The notes under the pieces were generated by a model. It was not told the DNA's origin and searched no databases. It was given only the letters and a program-made list of their open reading frames with translations. From the NCBI GenBank assembly GCA_963757125.1, contig CAVWQP010000009.1:1116001-1180000 (forward strand): a stretch of 64,000 nt of DNA, in the 5' to 3' direction. How positions within the stretch are numbered: the first letter of the stretch is position 1; each line of letters opens with the position of its first letter. This document shows positions 51,746 to 59,765 of this stretch, one piece after another. The stretch comes from CAVVSD01 sp963757125. GTDB lineage: Bacteria > Actinomycetota > Thermoleophilia > Solirubrobacterales > Solirubrobacteraceae. The translations under genes were made by a program, and so were the position numbers.

Positions 51746-51867
51746 GCGTTGCACGGGACCCCGCGAATGTGCCGATCCTGCGACGACTTCGTCACGACTC
51801 TCCGCGGCCGCGATCTCGTCACGGAGCTGTCGCACATTCGTCACAGAGGACGTGTCCCGTGCAACGC
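51746..51867. repeat. nested inverted repeats between yraN and comM
   Basis: Outer arms GCGTTGCACGGGAC (51746-51759) and GTCCCGTGCAACGC (51854-51867) are exact reverse complements over 14 nt. Inner arms CGAATGTGC (51764-51772) and GCACATTCG (51832-51840) also match exactly. The loop carries direct repeats of TCGTCAC (51789, 51817, 51838). The element fills most of the 166-nt divergent gap. Confidence 0.8.
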
Positions 51868-51889
51868 GCCGCGCTCCACGATTGGGCAC

Positions 51890-53422
51890 ATGCTCGCCCG
51901 CCTCACCACCTTCGCCATCGACGGCCTCGCCTCACGCCGGATCACCGTCGAGGTCGATCTGCGCACCGGCCTTCCCGGCTTCACCATCGTCGGCCGCGGC
52001 GACGCCGCCGTGCGGGAGTCGCGCGAGCGCGTGCACTCCGCCGTGCGCAACTCCGGCTTCGAGTTCCCGAACCGGCGCGTCACCGTCAACCTCGCGCCCG
52101 CGTACCTCCCGAAGTCGGGGCCGGGCTACGACCTCGCGACGGCGTGCGGCCTGCTCGTCGCCAGCGGCCAGGTGCCGGCGGAGCGGGTCGACCGCTGGGC
52201 CGTCTTCGGCGAGCTCTCCCTGGGTGGCGAGCTGCGTCCGTGCGGCGGGGCGCTCGCCGTGGCCGAGGGTGCGCGGCGCCATGGGCTCGACGGACTCATC
52301 GTCCCGCGCGAGTGCGCGGCGGAGGCCGGCCTCGTCGAGGGGGTGGCCGTCGCCGGAGTGGGCGATCTCGCGGGCGTCGCGGCGATCCTGCGCGGCGACC
52401 CGCCGCCGGAGCTCCCGCCGGCTCCGTCCGTCGACGCGCGCGGCCCCGATGTCGAGGACCTGCGCGACGTCCGCGGGCACGCCGCGCCGATCCGCGCGCT
52501 GACGATCGCGGCTGCCGGAGGTCACAACGCGCTGCTCGTCGGCCCGCCGGGAACCGGCAAGACGATGCTCGCACGGCGGCTCGGCGGGATCCTGCCGCCG
52601 CTGACCCGCGAGGAGGCGCTGCAGGTCACCCGCATCCACAGCCTCGCCGGTCTGCGCCGGGGCGGAGGAGGCCTCATCACCGAGCGGCCCTTCCGCGCTC
52701 CGCATCACACGATCTCCTCGTCCGGCCTGGTCGGCGGCGGCGCGCATCCCGGCCCCGGGGAGGCGAGTCTCGCCCACCACGGCGTGCTGTTCCTGGACGA
52801 GCTGTCGGAGTTCGCGAGGTCGGCGCTCGAGGCGCTTCGCCAGCCGCTGGAGGACCGGCAGGTGACGATCGTGCGCGGCCAGCGCGCGGCGCTGCTGCCG
52901 ACCAGCTTCATGCTCGTCGCCGCCACGAACCCGTGCCCGTGCGGGCGCGGCAGCCGTGCGTGCGAGTGCACCACCGCAGACCACAACCGCCATCGCAGGA
53001 GGCTCAGTGGCCCGCTGCTGGACCGCATCGACCTGCACGTCGGGGTGGAGCGTCCCGATGAGCCGATGCTCACCGCGCCGCCCCTCGCATCGTCGGCGTC
53101 CGTTCGCGAGGAGGTCCTCGCCGCCCGCGAGCGCCAGGCGGCGCGACTGCAAGGCACGGGGGCGAGTTGCAACGCCGACATGCCGCAGGCCCTCGCACCC
53201 CGCGCCTCGGAGCTGCCTCTCGGCGCGCGCGAGGCGCTGCGCGACGCCTACGCGGACGGGACGCTGAGCGCGCGCGGCCACGGTCGGGTGCTGCGGGTGG
53301 CCCGCACCATCGCCGACCTCGAGGGCCGCGAGCGCATCGAGGACCGGCACGTGCTCGAAGCGATCTCGCTGCGCAGATCGCATGACCTCGAGCGCCCGGA
53401 GGACCGCCGTGCTGCCGCTTGA
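51890..53422 (+). CDS. comM: ComM/YifB Mg-chelatase-like AAA+ ATPase
   Basis: A 510-residue protein: Lon-protease-like N-terminal domain (AIDGLASRRITVEVDLRTGL, RVTVNLAPAYLPKSGPGYDL), AAA+ module with Walker A GPPGTGKTMLARR near 218, FRAPHHTISSSGLVGGG, Walker B VLFLDELSEF and a zinc-like Cys cluster (NPCPCGRGSRACEC). The C-terminal lid reads RTIADLEGRERIEDRHVLEA. ComM is a helicase that aids branch migration in natural transformation; in other bacteria its role is unclear. It overlaps dprA, the other competence-linked gene. Confidence 0.94.
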   Translation: MLARLTTFAIDGLASRRITVEVDLRTGLPGFTIVGRGDAAVRESRERVHSAVRNSGFEFPNRRVTVNLAPAYLPKSGPGYDLATACGLLVASGQVPAERVDRWAVFGELSLGGELRPCGGALAVAEGARRHGLDGLIVPRECAAEAGLVEGVAVAGVGDLAGVAAILRGDPPPELPPAPSVDARGPDVEDLRDVRGHAAPIRALTIAAAGGHNALLVGPPGTGKTMLARRLGGILPPLTREEALQVTRIHSLAGLRRGGGGLITERPFRAPHHTISSSGLVGGGAHPGPGEASLAHHGVLFLDELSEFARSALEALRQPLEDRQVTIVRGQRAALLPTSFMLVAATNPCPCGRGSRACECTTADHNRHRRRLSGPLLDRIDLHVGVERPDEPMLTAPPLASSASVREEVLAARERQAARLQGTGASCNADMPQALAPRASELPLGAREALRDAYADGTLSARGHGRVLRVARTIADLEGRERIEDRHVLEAISLRRSHDLERPEDRRAAA

Positions 53423-54569
53423 CGTCTGCGGCCCGTGCCTGCGTCGCACGCACCTGCTCGGCCTCGTGGCCACGCGCATCGAGCGCGCGGGTCGCGGCCG
53501 GGCGGCGTTCGGAGGGCTGCTCGCGCTCGAGGACGAGGACCTCGTCGCGGCGCTCGGCGCCCGCAACGACCGCGCCATCCATCTCGCACGCGATGCGTTC
53601 GAGCCCGACAGCGCGTGCGACGCGATCGTCGCCGCCGGCCTCGGCGCCGTCTGTCGGCACGGGTCCTGGTATCCGACCCCGCTGTTGGACCTCGAGGACG
53701 CGCCGGCGGTCCTGCACGTGGCTGGTGACCCGGGACTGCTCGCGGATCTGAGCGCCGACGATGGCCGCCTCACGGCGGTCGCGGTGGTCGGCGCGCGCCG
53801 GGCGACGCCCTACGGCCTCGATGTCGCCGGCGTGCTGGGCCGCGGCCTCGCGGCCGCGGGGATCACCGTCGTCAGCGGGATGGCGCTCGGCATCGACTCC
53901 GCCGCCCACGCCGGCGCGCTGGAGGCGCCGGGCCCCACGATCGCGGTGCTCGCCGGCGGCGCCGACCTGCCGTACCCCGCCAGCAAGCGCGCGCTCTACG
54001 GCCGGATCACGGCCGCCGGCTGCGTCGTGTCCGAGCTGCCTCCCGGGACGGGGATCATGAAGTGGGCGTTCCCCGCGCGGAACCGGATCATCGCCGGGCT
54101 CGCCGCCGCGACCGTGGTCGTCGAGGCGCAGGAGCGGTCCGGCTCGCTGATCACCGCCGAGATCGCTGCCGACCTCGGACGGCACATCGGCGCCGTCCCG
54201 GGCCCCGTGACCGGCCCACGGAGCGCCGGGACGAACGCACTGCTGCACGACGGCGCGGCGGTCGTCCGCGATGTCCGCGACGCCCTCGAGCTCACCGCGA
54301 TCGACGTGCCCGTGTCGTTCCGGCGCCCCATCTCTCGGCCACCGGCCGACGTGGTGCCGGCTCGGCCGGTGATGCCACCGCCGCCAGCGGATCCCGAGCT
54401 GCGACGCGCGCTCGAGGCCGTCGACGACGGCGCCACGAGTCCCGGCCGGCTCGCGCGGGTGTTCGACGGGGACGTCGCGCGTGCAGCCGTCGCGCTCACC
54501 CGGCTGGAGCTCGCCGGGTTGCTGCGTCGCGATCTCGACGGGAGCTACGCCAGGAGGGCGCGGACGTGA
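53382..54569 (+). CDS. dprA: DNA-processing protein DprA
   Basis: DprA loads RecA on incoming single-stranded DNA. The 395-residue protein has an N-terminal SAM-like part (CGPCLRRTHLLGLVATRIER), the Rossmann-like core VVGARRATPYG, SGMALGIDSAAHAGAL, VLAGGADLPYPASKRALY and ARNRIIAGLAAATVVVEA, then a C-terminal winged-helix (DGDVARAAVALTRLELAGLL). ATG 53382 overlaps comM by 41 nt; GTG 53409 is a good alternative. It overlaps the earliest thiD start by 4 nt. Confidence 0.94.
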   Translation: MTSSARRTAVLPLDVCGPCLRRTHLLGLVATRIERAGRGRAAFGGLLALEDEDLVAALGARNDRAIHLARDAFEPDSACDAIVAAGLGAVCRHGSWYPTPLLDLEDAPAVLHVAGDPGLLADLSADDGRLTAVAVVGARRATPYGLDVAGVLGRGLAAAGITVVSGMALGIDSAAHAGALEAPGPTIAVLAGGADLPYPASKRALYGRITAAGCVVSELPPGTGIMKWAFPARNRIIAGLAAATVVVEAQERSGSLITAEIAADLGRHIGAVPGPVTGPRSAGTNALLHDGAAVVRDVRDALELTAIDVPVSFRRPISRPPADVVPARPVMPPPPADPELRRALEAVDDGATSPGRLARVFDGDVARAAVALTRLELAGLLRRDLDGSYARRART

Positions 54570-54581
54570 CCGACCGGCTCC

Positions 54582-54587
54582 TAGACT
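54582..54587 (+). promoter_or_regulatory. -10 box TAGACT for thiD
   Basis: TAGACT ends 8 nt before GTG 54596, favouring that start over the upstream GTG at 54566. No TPP riboswitch is present. Confidence 0.45.
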
Positions 54588-54595
54588 CGCGCGGC

Positions 54596-55408
54596 GTGAC
54601 CCCCGCCCGCCCCGTTCCCGTCGTGCTGTCGATCGCCGGTTCGGACTCCGGAGGCGGGGCGGGCATCCAGGCCGACCTGAAGGCCTTCGCCGCGGCCGGC
54701 GTGCACGGCGCGACGGCGATCACGGCGATCACGGTGCAGAACACGGTCGCCGTGTCGGCGGTCGAGACCGTCCCGCCCGCGATCATCGAGGCGCAGATCC
54801 GGGTCGTGGCCGAGGACCTCGGCGTCGACGCCGTGAAGATCGGGATGCTCGGTGACATCGCCACGATCGAGGCCGTCGCCGGGGCGCTCGACGCGCTGCC
54901 CGGCGACCCGCCGATCGTCCACGACCCGGTGATGGTCGCCGAGTCCGGTGCCCGGCTGCTGCCCGACGAGGCGCTCACCGCCCTCGTGCGGCTCATCCTC
55001 CCGCGCGCGACGGTGGTCACGCCCAACCTCCAGGAGGCGCGCGTCCTCGCCGGACCCGGCGCGGAGGACCTCGATGGGGAGGAGCTCGCTCGCGCCGTCC
55101 ACGCGCTCGGCCCGAGAGCGGTCATCGTGACCGGCGGCCATCGCACGCAGGCCACGGACCTGCTCTTCGACGGCGAGACCCTCACGGAGCTGCCCGGGGA
55201 GCGCCATCCCGACGGCGCGTCGCACGGCTCGGGCTGCACGCACTCGTCGACGCTCGCGGCGCGCCTCGCGCTGGGGGACACGCTGCCCGAGGCCGCCCGG
55301 CGAGCGCGCGCGGCGGCCGCCGCCGCGGTCCGCAACGGCCTGCGCGATCTGGGGGCAGGGGCGGGCCCAGTCGACGTCATCGGGCTCGCGGAGCGTCGCG
55401 CGCGGTGA
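54596..55408 (+). CDS. thiD: hydroxymethylpyrimidine/phosphomethylpyrimidine kinase
   Basis: ThiD phosphorylates HMP and HMP-P for thiamine synthesis. The 270-residue ribokinase-fold protein has VVLSIAGSDSGGGAGIQADL, VKIGMLGD, HDPVMVAESGARLL, VTPNLQEARVLAG, the late anion-hole motif and ASHGSGCTHSSTLAARLALG with the catalytic Asp-equivalent Gly-Cys region. Slightly divergent HGSGCTHSSTLA is normal for ThiD. GTG 54566 in frame (GTGA overlap with dprA) is an alternative start. Confidence 0.93.
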   Translation: MTPARPVPVVLSIAGSDSGGGAGIQADLKAFAAAGVHGATAITAITVQNTVAVSAVETVPPAIIEAQIRVVAEDLGVDAVKIGMLGDIATIEAVAGALDALPGDPPIVHDPVMVAESGARLLPDEALTALVRLILPRATVVTPNLQEARVLAGPGAEDLDGEELARAVHALGPRAVIVTGGHRTQATDLLFDGETLTELPGERHPDGASHGSGCTHSSTLAARLALGDTLPEAARRARAAAAAAVRNGLRDLGAGAGPVDVIGLAERRAR

Positions 55409-55479
55409 CCGGAAACGCCTGGGTCCAGGACTTTCGTGCTCGCGAGCAAGAAGCTCCCCTGCGGGGGAATCGGCTTTGT

Positions 55480-55485
55480 CATAAT
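55480..55485 (+). promoter_or_regulatory. -10 box CATAAT
   Basis: CATAAT, close to the TATAAT consensus, ends 6 nt before the ATG at 55492; AT-rich by local standards. Confidence 0.45.
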
Positions 55486-55491
55486 CCGCCC

Positions 55492-55740
55492 ATGAGGTTG
55501 CTGCGCATGAAGCCGGGGCATGGTGAGGTGCTGCTGGCCGAGGGGGACGTCGGGGTGAGCGAGGAGCAGGACGTCCTCGCCGCCGAGTTCCGCGCGCAGA
55601 TCGACTCGGGCATGTGGGCCGCGGTGCCCACGACCGTCGGCGGCGGCCGCCGTGAGGCTCAGCTGGTCCGGTCCTTCGACGAGGTCCCGCGCGACGCGGA
55701 CCGCGTGATCTTCTTCCCGCAGGCCGCGGGCGGGAGGTAG
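55492..55740 (+). CDS. small hypothetical protein
   Basis: An 82-residue protein without signal or membrane segment: MRLLRMKPGHGEVLLAEGDV, VSEEQDVLAAEFRAQIDSGM and a C-terminal VPRDADRVIFFPQAAGG. No family recognised. The ATG is supported by a CATAAT box 6 nt upstream; a longer version starting at GTG 55405 would overlap thiD and read through the promoter. It is followed after 3 nt by another unknown gene with a good ribosome-binding site, so the two form a small operon. Confidence 0.6.
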   Translation: MRLLRMKPGHGEVLLAEGDVGVSEEQDVLAAEFRAQIDSGMWAAVPTTVGGGRREAQLVRSFDEVPRDADRVIFFPQAAGGR

Positions 55741-55743
55741 GAG

Positions 55744-56361
55744 ATGGTCCTCGCACTCAGCGTCACGGCGATCGTCATCGTGGTGCTGCTGTGGGAGGTG
55801 GCCATCCCGCACATCGAGCGCTGGAACGAGCGGCGGCGTGCTCGCCGTCGGATCGTGGCCGGCACCGGGATGGACCCGGGCCGCGAGCGGCGCGCGGAGC
55901 AGCGCGCCCGTGCCCTCCTGCGCTCGTGCGTGAACGACGAGGAGTGGTCGATGTACCGCGACCTCGGGTTCCTGCGGATCTGGGGCCGGCTCGCGGACGG
56001 GCCCGGGCAGCCCGGTCGCGCCGCGGAGGGCGCGCCGTACGCGTACCTCGTGTACCCGCACAAGCCGATCGTCGCCTACCTGCCGCAGACGCGCGAGCTG
56101 CTCTCCGAGCACTGCGTGCAGTTCCCCGACGAGACGCGGCCCTACGGCTCCGCGCTGCTGCCGGACTCCGACGACGTCCTCGCGAAGTGGATGGCGCTCA
56201 CCGGCGACGAGCGGCGCCTGATCACGAGCGCGAACATGCACCTGCCGGGCCGGCAGATCGATCCGAAGCAGATCCGCCGGGACCTCTGGCGCCTCGGGCA
56301 GTGGGAGCAGGAGCGCCTGCGCCGCGCCGCCCGCAACGACGGACACGTCGCCGCGCCCTGA
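55744..56361 (+). CDS. hypothetical membrane-anchored protein
   Basis: A 205-residue protein with one N-terminal helix (LALSVTAIVIVVLLWEVAIP) followed by a basic stretch (ERRRARRRIVAG) and a soluble domain. The domain contains RSCVNDEEWSMYRDLGFLRI, YAYLVYPHKPIVAYLPQTRE and WMALTGDERRLITSANMHLP, which look conserved but match no family I can name. Positive charge after the helix predicts a cytoplasmic domain. GGAG directly precedes the ATG. It probably works with the 82-residue protein encoded 3 nt upstream. Confidence 0.65.
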   Translation: MVLALSVTAIVIVVLLWEVAIPHIERWNERRRARRRIVAGTGMDPGRERRAEQRARALLRSCVNDEEWSMYRDLGFLRIWGRLADGPGQPGRAAEGAPYAYLVYPHKPIVAYLPQTRELLSEHCVQFPDETRPYGSALLPDSDDVLAKWMALTGDERRLITSANMHLPGRQIDPKQIRRDLWRLGQWEQERLRRAARNDGHVAAP

Positions 56362-56390
56362 TGTCGCAGCCGCCCGTGCCCCGGCGCGGA

Positions 56391-56396
56391 TAGGCT
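56391..56396 (+). promoter_or_regulatory. -10 box TAGGCT for ilvD
   Basis: TAGGCT ends exactly 7 nt before the ilvD ATG. Confidence 0.55.
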
Positions 56397-56403
56397 GCCC
56401 GCG

Positions 56404-58095
56404 ATGTCCACGAACGTCGAATTCGACCTCAAGCACCGCAGCCGCGCCCTCACGGAAGGGCCCAGCCGCGCAGCCGCGCGCGCCCAATTGAAGGGCATCG
56501 GCTACGACGACGAGGCGCTCTCCAAGCCGATCATCGGCGTGGCCTCGACCTGGATCGAGACCATGCCGTGCAACTTCCACCTGCGCGCGCTGTCCGCCCG
56601 GGTGAAGGACGGGATCCGCGAGGCCGGCGGCACGCCGATGGAGCTCAACACCGTCGCGATCTCCGACGGGATCACGATGGGCACCAGCGGCATGCGCACC
56701 AGCCTCGTGTCGCGTGAGGTCATCGCGGACTCCATCGAGCTCGTCGCCCGCGGCCACCTGTTCGACGGCGTCGTCGCCCTGAGCGGCTGCGACAAGACGA
56801 TCCCCGGCACGGTCATGGCGCTCGCGCGGCTCGACCTGCCCAGCGTCATGCTCTACGGCGGCTCGATCCCGCCTGGGAGCTTCCGCGGGCGCGACGTATC
56901 GATCATGGACGTCTTCGAGGCCATCGGCGCGCACTCGCGCGGGAAGATCAGCGACGAGGACCTCACAGAGATCGAGTCGGTGGCAAGCCCCGGCGCCGGC
57001 GCGTGCGGCGGCCAGTTCACCGCCAACACGATGGCGATGGCGTTCGAGGTCATGGGCATCTCGCCGTTCGCCTCCGCGATGGTCCCCGCGCAGGACGCGA
57101 ACAAGGCCGAATGGGCCTTCGAGTGCGGCAAGCTCGCAATGGACGTCCTCAAGCGCGGCGTCACGGCGCGCGAGATCATCACGCGCGAGTCGATCGAGAA
57201 CGCGATCACGGCCGCGGCCATGTCCGGAGGCTCCACGAACGTGGTCCTGCACCTCCTGGCGGTCGCACGCGAGGCCGGCATCGAGCTCGACATCCGCGAC
57301 TTCGACGACATCTCCGAGCGCACGCCGCTCCTCTGCGACCTGCAGCCCGGCGGCAAGTACCTCGCCACCGACCTGTACGCGGCCGGCGGCGTCCCTGTCG
57401 TCGTGAAGCGCATGCAGGAGGCCGGGCTGCTCCACGAGAACGCGATCACGGTCGACGGCCGGACCATCGGCGATCACGCGGCCGAGGCGACCGAGCCCGA
57501 GGGCCAGGTCGTCGTGCGCCCGCTCAGCGAGCCCCTGAAGGCGACGGGCGGCTTCGCGATCCTCCACGGGAACCTCGCCCCGGACGGCTCGGTCGTCAAG
57601 CTGGCCGGCCACGAGCGCCGCCGCCACCGCGGCCCGGCGCGCGTGTTCGAGAACGAGGAGGGCGCGATGGCGGCCGTCCTCGAGAACCGCATCGAGCCCG
57701 GCGACGCCGTCGTCATCCGCAACGAGGGCCCCGTCGGCGGCCCCGGGATGCGCGAGATGCTGTCGGTCACCGCGGCGATCAACGGCGCCGGGCTGGGGGA
57801 GGAGGTCGTCCTCCTCACCGACGGCCGTTTCAGCGGCGCGACACACGGCTTCATGGCTGCGCACATCGCTCCCGAGGCGGTGCGCGGCGGACCGATCTGC
57901 GCGGTGCACGACGGCGACATCATCGTCATCGACGTCGACGCGCGGCGCATGGACGTGGAGCTCGACGACGCGACGATCGCCGAGCGCATCGCCGCCTATG
58001 AGGCGCCCGACAACCACGTCGAGACCGGCGTGCTGACGAAGTACGCCCAGCAGGTCTCGAGCGCCTCGGAGGGCGCGGTCACCGCCTACTCGTGA
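56404..58095 (+). CDS. ilvD: dihydroxy-acid dehydratase
   Basis: IlvD dehydrates dihydroxy-isovalerate and its homologue in valine, leucine and isoleucine synthesis. The 563-residue protein has three Fe-S cysteines in METMPCNFHL-type context (ETMPCNFH), SGCDKTIPGT and GACGGQFTANTM, the arrangement of the [2Fe-2S] class. Later motifs are LTDGRFSGATHGFMAAHIAP and VLTKYAQQVSSAS. All complete. It stands alone with its own promoter box, away from the other ilv genes. Confidence 0.96.
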   Translation: MSTNVEFDLKHRSRALTEGPSRAAARAQLKGIGYDDEALSKPIIGVASTWIETMPCNFHLRALSARVKDGIREAGGTPMELNTVAISDGITMGTSGMRTSLVSREVIADSIELVARGHLFDGVVALSGCDKTIPGTVMALARLDLPSVMLYGGSIPPGSFRGRDVSIMDVFEAIGAHSRGKISDEDLTEIESVASPGAGACGGQFTANTMAMAFEVMGISPFASAMVPAQDANKAEWAFECGKLAMDVLKRGVTAREIITRESIENAITAAAMSGGSTNVVLHLLAVAREAGIELDIRDFDDISERTPLLCDLQPGGKYLATDLYAAGGVPVVVKRMQEAGLLHENAITVDGRTIGDHAAEATEPEGQVVVRPLSEPLKATGGFAILHGNLAPDGSVVKLAGHERRRHRGPARVFENEEGAMAAVLENRIEPGDAVVIRNEGPVGGPGMREMLSVTAAINGAGLGEEVVLLTDGRFSGATHGFMAAHIAPEAVRGGPICAVHDGDIIVIDVDARRMDVELDDATIAERIAAYEAPDNHVETGVLTKYAQQVSSASEGAVTAYS

Positions 58096-58098
58096 CGC

Positions 58099-59019
58099 TC
58101 AGCGCCGCGCGTCCTCGTGCAGGAACCCGAGGAGCGCGGCGTTGAACCGCTCGGGCTCCTCGAGCATCGGCGCGTGCCCCGTGCGGGGGAAGACGACCGC
58201 GTGGGCGTCCGGGATGAGGTTCTCGTACTCGAACGCGTGGCGCAGCGGGACCATCGGGTCCTCCGCGCCCCACACGACGAGCGTCGGGCATGCGATCTCC
58301 GGCAGCCGGTCGCGGATGCGGTAGTCGTAGAGCGCCTGCAGGGCGTCGATGAAGCCGGGCTTGCCCGCGCCTGACAGCAGCTCGTAGGCCAGCGGCGCGG
58401 AGATGCGGGCGGTGTTGCGGATCCCGGCTCCACGCAGCGCCTCGTTGCGCAGCCGCGGCAGCCGCGCGAGGAGCTCCCACCCGGATACGAGCAGCGGGGC
58501 GTAGAAGCGGCTCACCTTGCTCGCGACGACGAGCGGTCGTGCGCGGGCCTGCTCGCTCCACAGCGCCGCGGCGGAGACGAGCACGAGGCGCTCGACGCGC
58601 TCGGGATGGGAGATCGCCATCTCCGCCGTGATGAAGCCGCCCATCGAGCTGCCGACGAACGCGGCCGGGCCGTCGACGCCCAGCGCGTCGACGACGGCGT
58701 CGATCGTGCGCGCGTAGCCGGGGATCGAGATCGGCTCCGCGGGCATCTCCGAGTATCCGAAGCCGGGGAGGTCGAACGCGATGACGCGGTGCCCGGCGCC
58801 GATGAGCGCCGGGATGACCTCGAGCCAGTTCTGCCAGTTGCCGCTCAGTCCGTGGACGAGGACGACGACGGGCCCCTCGCCGACGTCGATGGCGTTGACG
58901 GCGCGGCCGTCGACGGGCACCCAGCGCTGGGCCGCGCGCCAGTCGACGTCGATCCAGGACGCGGGTTGGCGCGTGAGGACGTCGTCGGTTCGCCGATCTG
59001 CGGCCCGTGGGAGCGCCAC
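58099..59019 (-). CDS. alpha/beta hydrolase
   Basis: A 306-residue alpha/beta-hydrolase fold protein. The oxyanion region is VVLVHGLSGNWQNW, the nucleophile elbow GSSMGGF, the acid residue in VVWGAEDPMVPLR and the catalytic His in RTGHAPMLEEPERF. The long cap segment (residues 160-215) is hydrophobic, suggesting an ester or lipid-like substrate. No signal peptide. GTG start lies 8 nt after a TAGCGT box. The gene ends 3 nt from the ilvD stop in convergent orientation. Confidence 0.9.
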   Translation of the reverse strand: MALPRAADRRTDDVLTRQPASWIDVDWRAAQRWVPVDGRAVNAIDVGEGPVVVLVHGLSGNWQNWLEVIPALIGAGHRVIAFDLPGFGYSEMPAEPISIPGYARTIDAVVDALGVDGPAAFVGSSMGGFITAEMAISHPERVERLVLVSAAALWSEQARARPLVVASKVSRFYAPLLVSGWELLARLPRLRNEALRGAGIRNTARISAPLAYELLSGAGKPGFIDALQALYDYRIRDRLPEIACPTLVVWGAEDPMVPLRHAFEYENLIPDAHAVVFPRTGHAPMLEEPERFNAALLGFLHEDARR

Positions 59020-59025
59020 GCGCGA

Positions 59026-59033
59026 CTACGCTA
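59026..59033. promoter_or_regulatory. overlapping divergent -10 boxes
   Basis: TAGCGT on the minus strand (59033-59028) ends 8 nt before the hydrolase GTG. On the plus strand TACGCT (59026-59031 region) would serve the HAD gene with a leader of about 25 nt. The two boxes overlap in the near-palindrome ACTACGCTAGT, so the two promoters exclude one another. Confidence 0.45.
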
Positions 59034-59062
59034 GTGGTGTCGTCGGCTTCTGCCCGGCAGCC

Positions 59063-59632
59063 ATGCGCATCGCCATCGACATCGACAGCACCCTGCACCA
59101 CTACTGGGACGTCCTCTCGCGCGCCGCGAGGGACCGTTTCGGCGTCGACCTCCCGTACGAGCAGCAGATCACCTGGGGCATCACGCTTCTGAAGCCGCGC
59201 CAGGTCCAGGCCTGCGTCGAGGACACGCACCGCGACGCGGCGATCCTGGACGCGAGGCCGTACCCGGGCGCGGTGGAGACGGTCCGCGCCTGGCGCGAGG
59301 CCGGGCACTTCATCCACATCACGAGCCACCGGGCCGTGTCCGCCCACGGCGCAACCGCGACGTGGCTGCAGGAGATCGGGCTGCCCTACGACGAGCTGTA
59401 CTGCTCGATGGACAAGATCGCCCGCTGTCAGGAGATCGGCATCGACCTGCTCGTCGACGACAGCCCGGTCAACATCGCGCGCGCCGTCGACGCGGGCATC
59501 GCGGTGGCGACGATCCGCCATCCGTGGAACCGCGACGTGTGCGAGGACGAGGACGTAGTCTGCGCCGCCGACTGGGCCGAGCTGCGGCGCGGGCTGGCGC
59601 CGCTCCTGGAGCCGGCGCACCACGAGGCCTGA
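59063..59632 (+). CDS. HAD-family 5'-nucleotidase (NT5C-like)
   Basis: A 189-residue HAD phosphatase: DIDSTL at 6-11 gives the nucleophile and acid Asp, ITSHRA the second motif, and KIARCQEIGIDLLVDDSPVN the Lys and acidic metal pair. The small cap and overall size match the NT5C 5'(3')-deoxyribonucleotidase-like branch, which dephosphorylates (deoxy)nucleotides. The ATG is the first codon preceding MRIAIDID; the upstream frame has no ATG nearby. Confidence 0.82.
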   Translation: MRIAIDIDSTLHHYWDVLSRAARDRFGVDLPYEQQITWGITLLKPRQVQACVEDTHRDAAILDARPYPGAVETVRAWREAGHFIHITSHRAVSAHGATATWLQEIGLPYDELYCSMDKIARCQEIGIDLLVDDSPVNIARAVDAGIAVATIRHPWNRDVCEDEDVVCAADWAELRRGLAPLLEPAHHEA

Positions 59633-59652
59633 GTCGCCGCGCACAGCTTTCA

Positions 59653-59677
59653 GCACGGGTTCGGGACGAACCTGTGC
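59653..59677 (+). terminator. terminator-like hairpin after the HAD gene
   Basis: GCACGGGTTCG pairs with CGAACCTGTGC over 11 bp with one G-U pair and a GGA loop. There is no strong T-run after it, so it may act as a weak terminator or processing site between the HAD gene and the L,D-transpeptidase gene. Confidence 0.4.
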
Positions 59678-59718
59678 CAGCTTCGTTGCACGCACACCAA
59701 TTCCCCCGCCGGGGCCGG

Positions 59719-59724
59719 TACCGT
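59719..59724 (+). promoter_or_regulatory. -10 box TACCGT for the L,D-transpeptidase
   Basis: TACCGT followed by a pyrimidine-rich leader of about 35 nt before the ATG at 59766; no ribosome-binding sequence is obvious. Confidence 0.35.
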
Positions 59725-59765
59725 CTCCCTTCCCCTCATCTCTCTGTCACTAACGAACTTCACGG

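Noticed and set aside
54540..54596. TPP riboswitch before thiD
   Set aside because: No space and no conserved TPP elements; thiD overlaps the dprA region and has only a -10 box.
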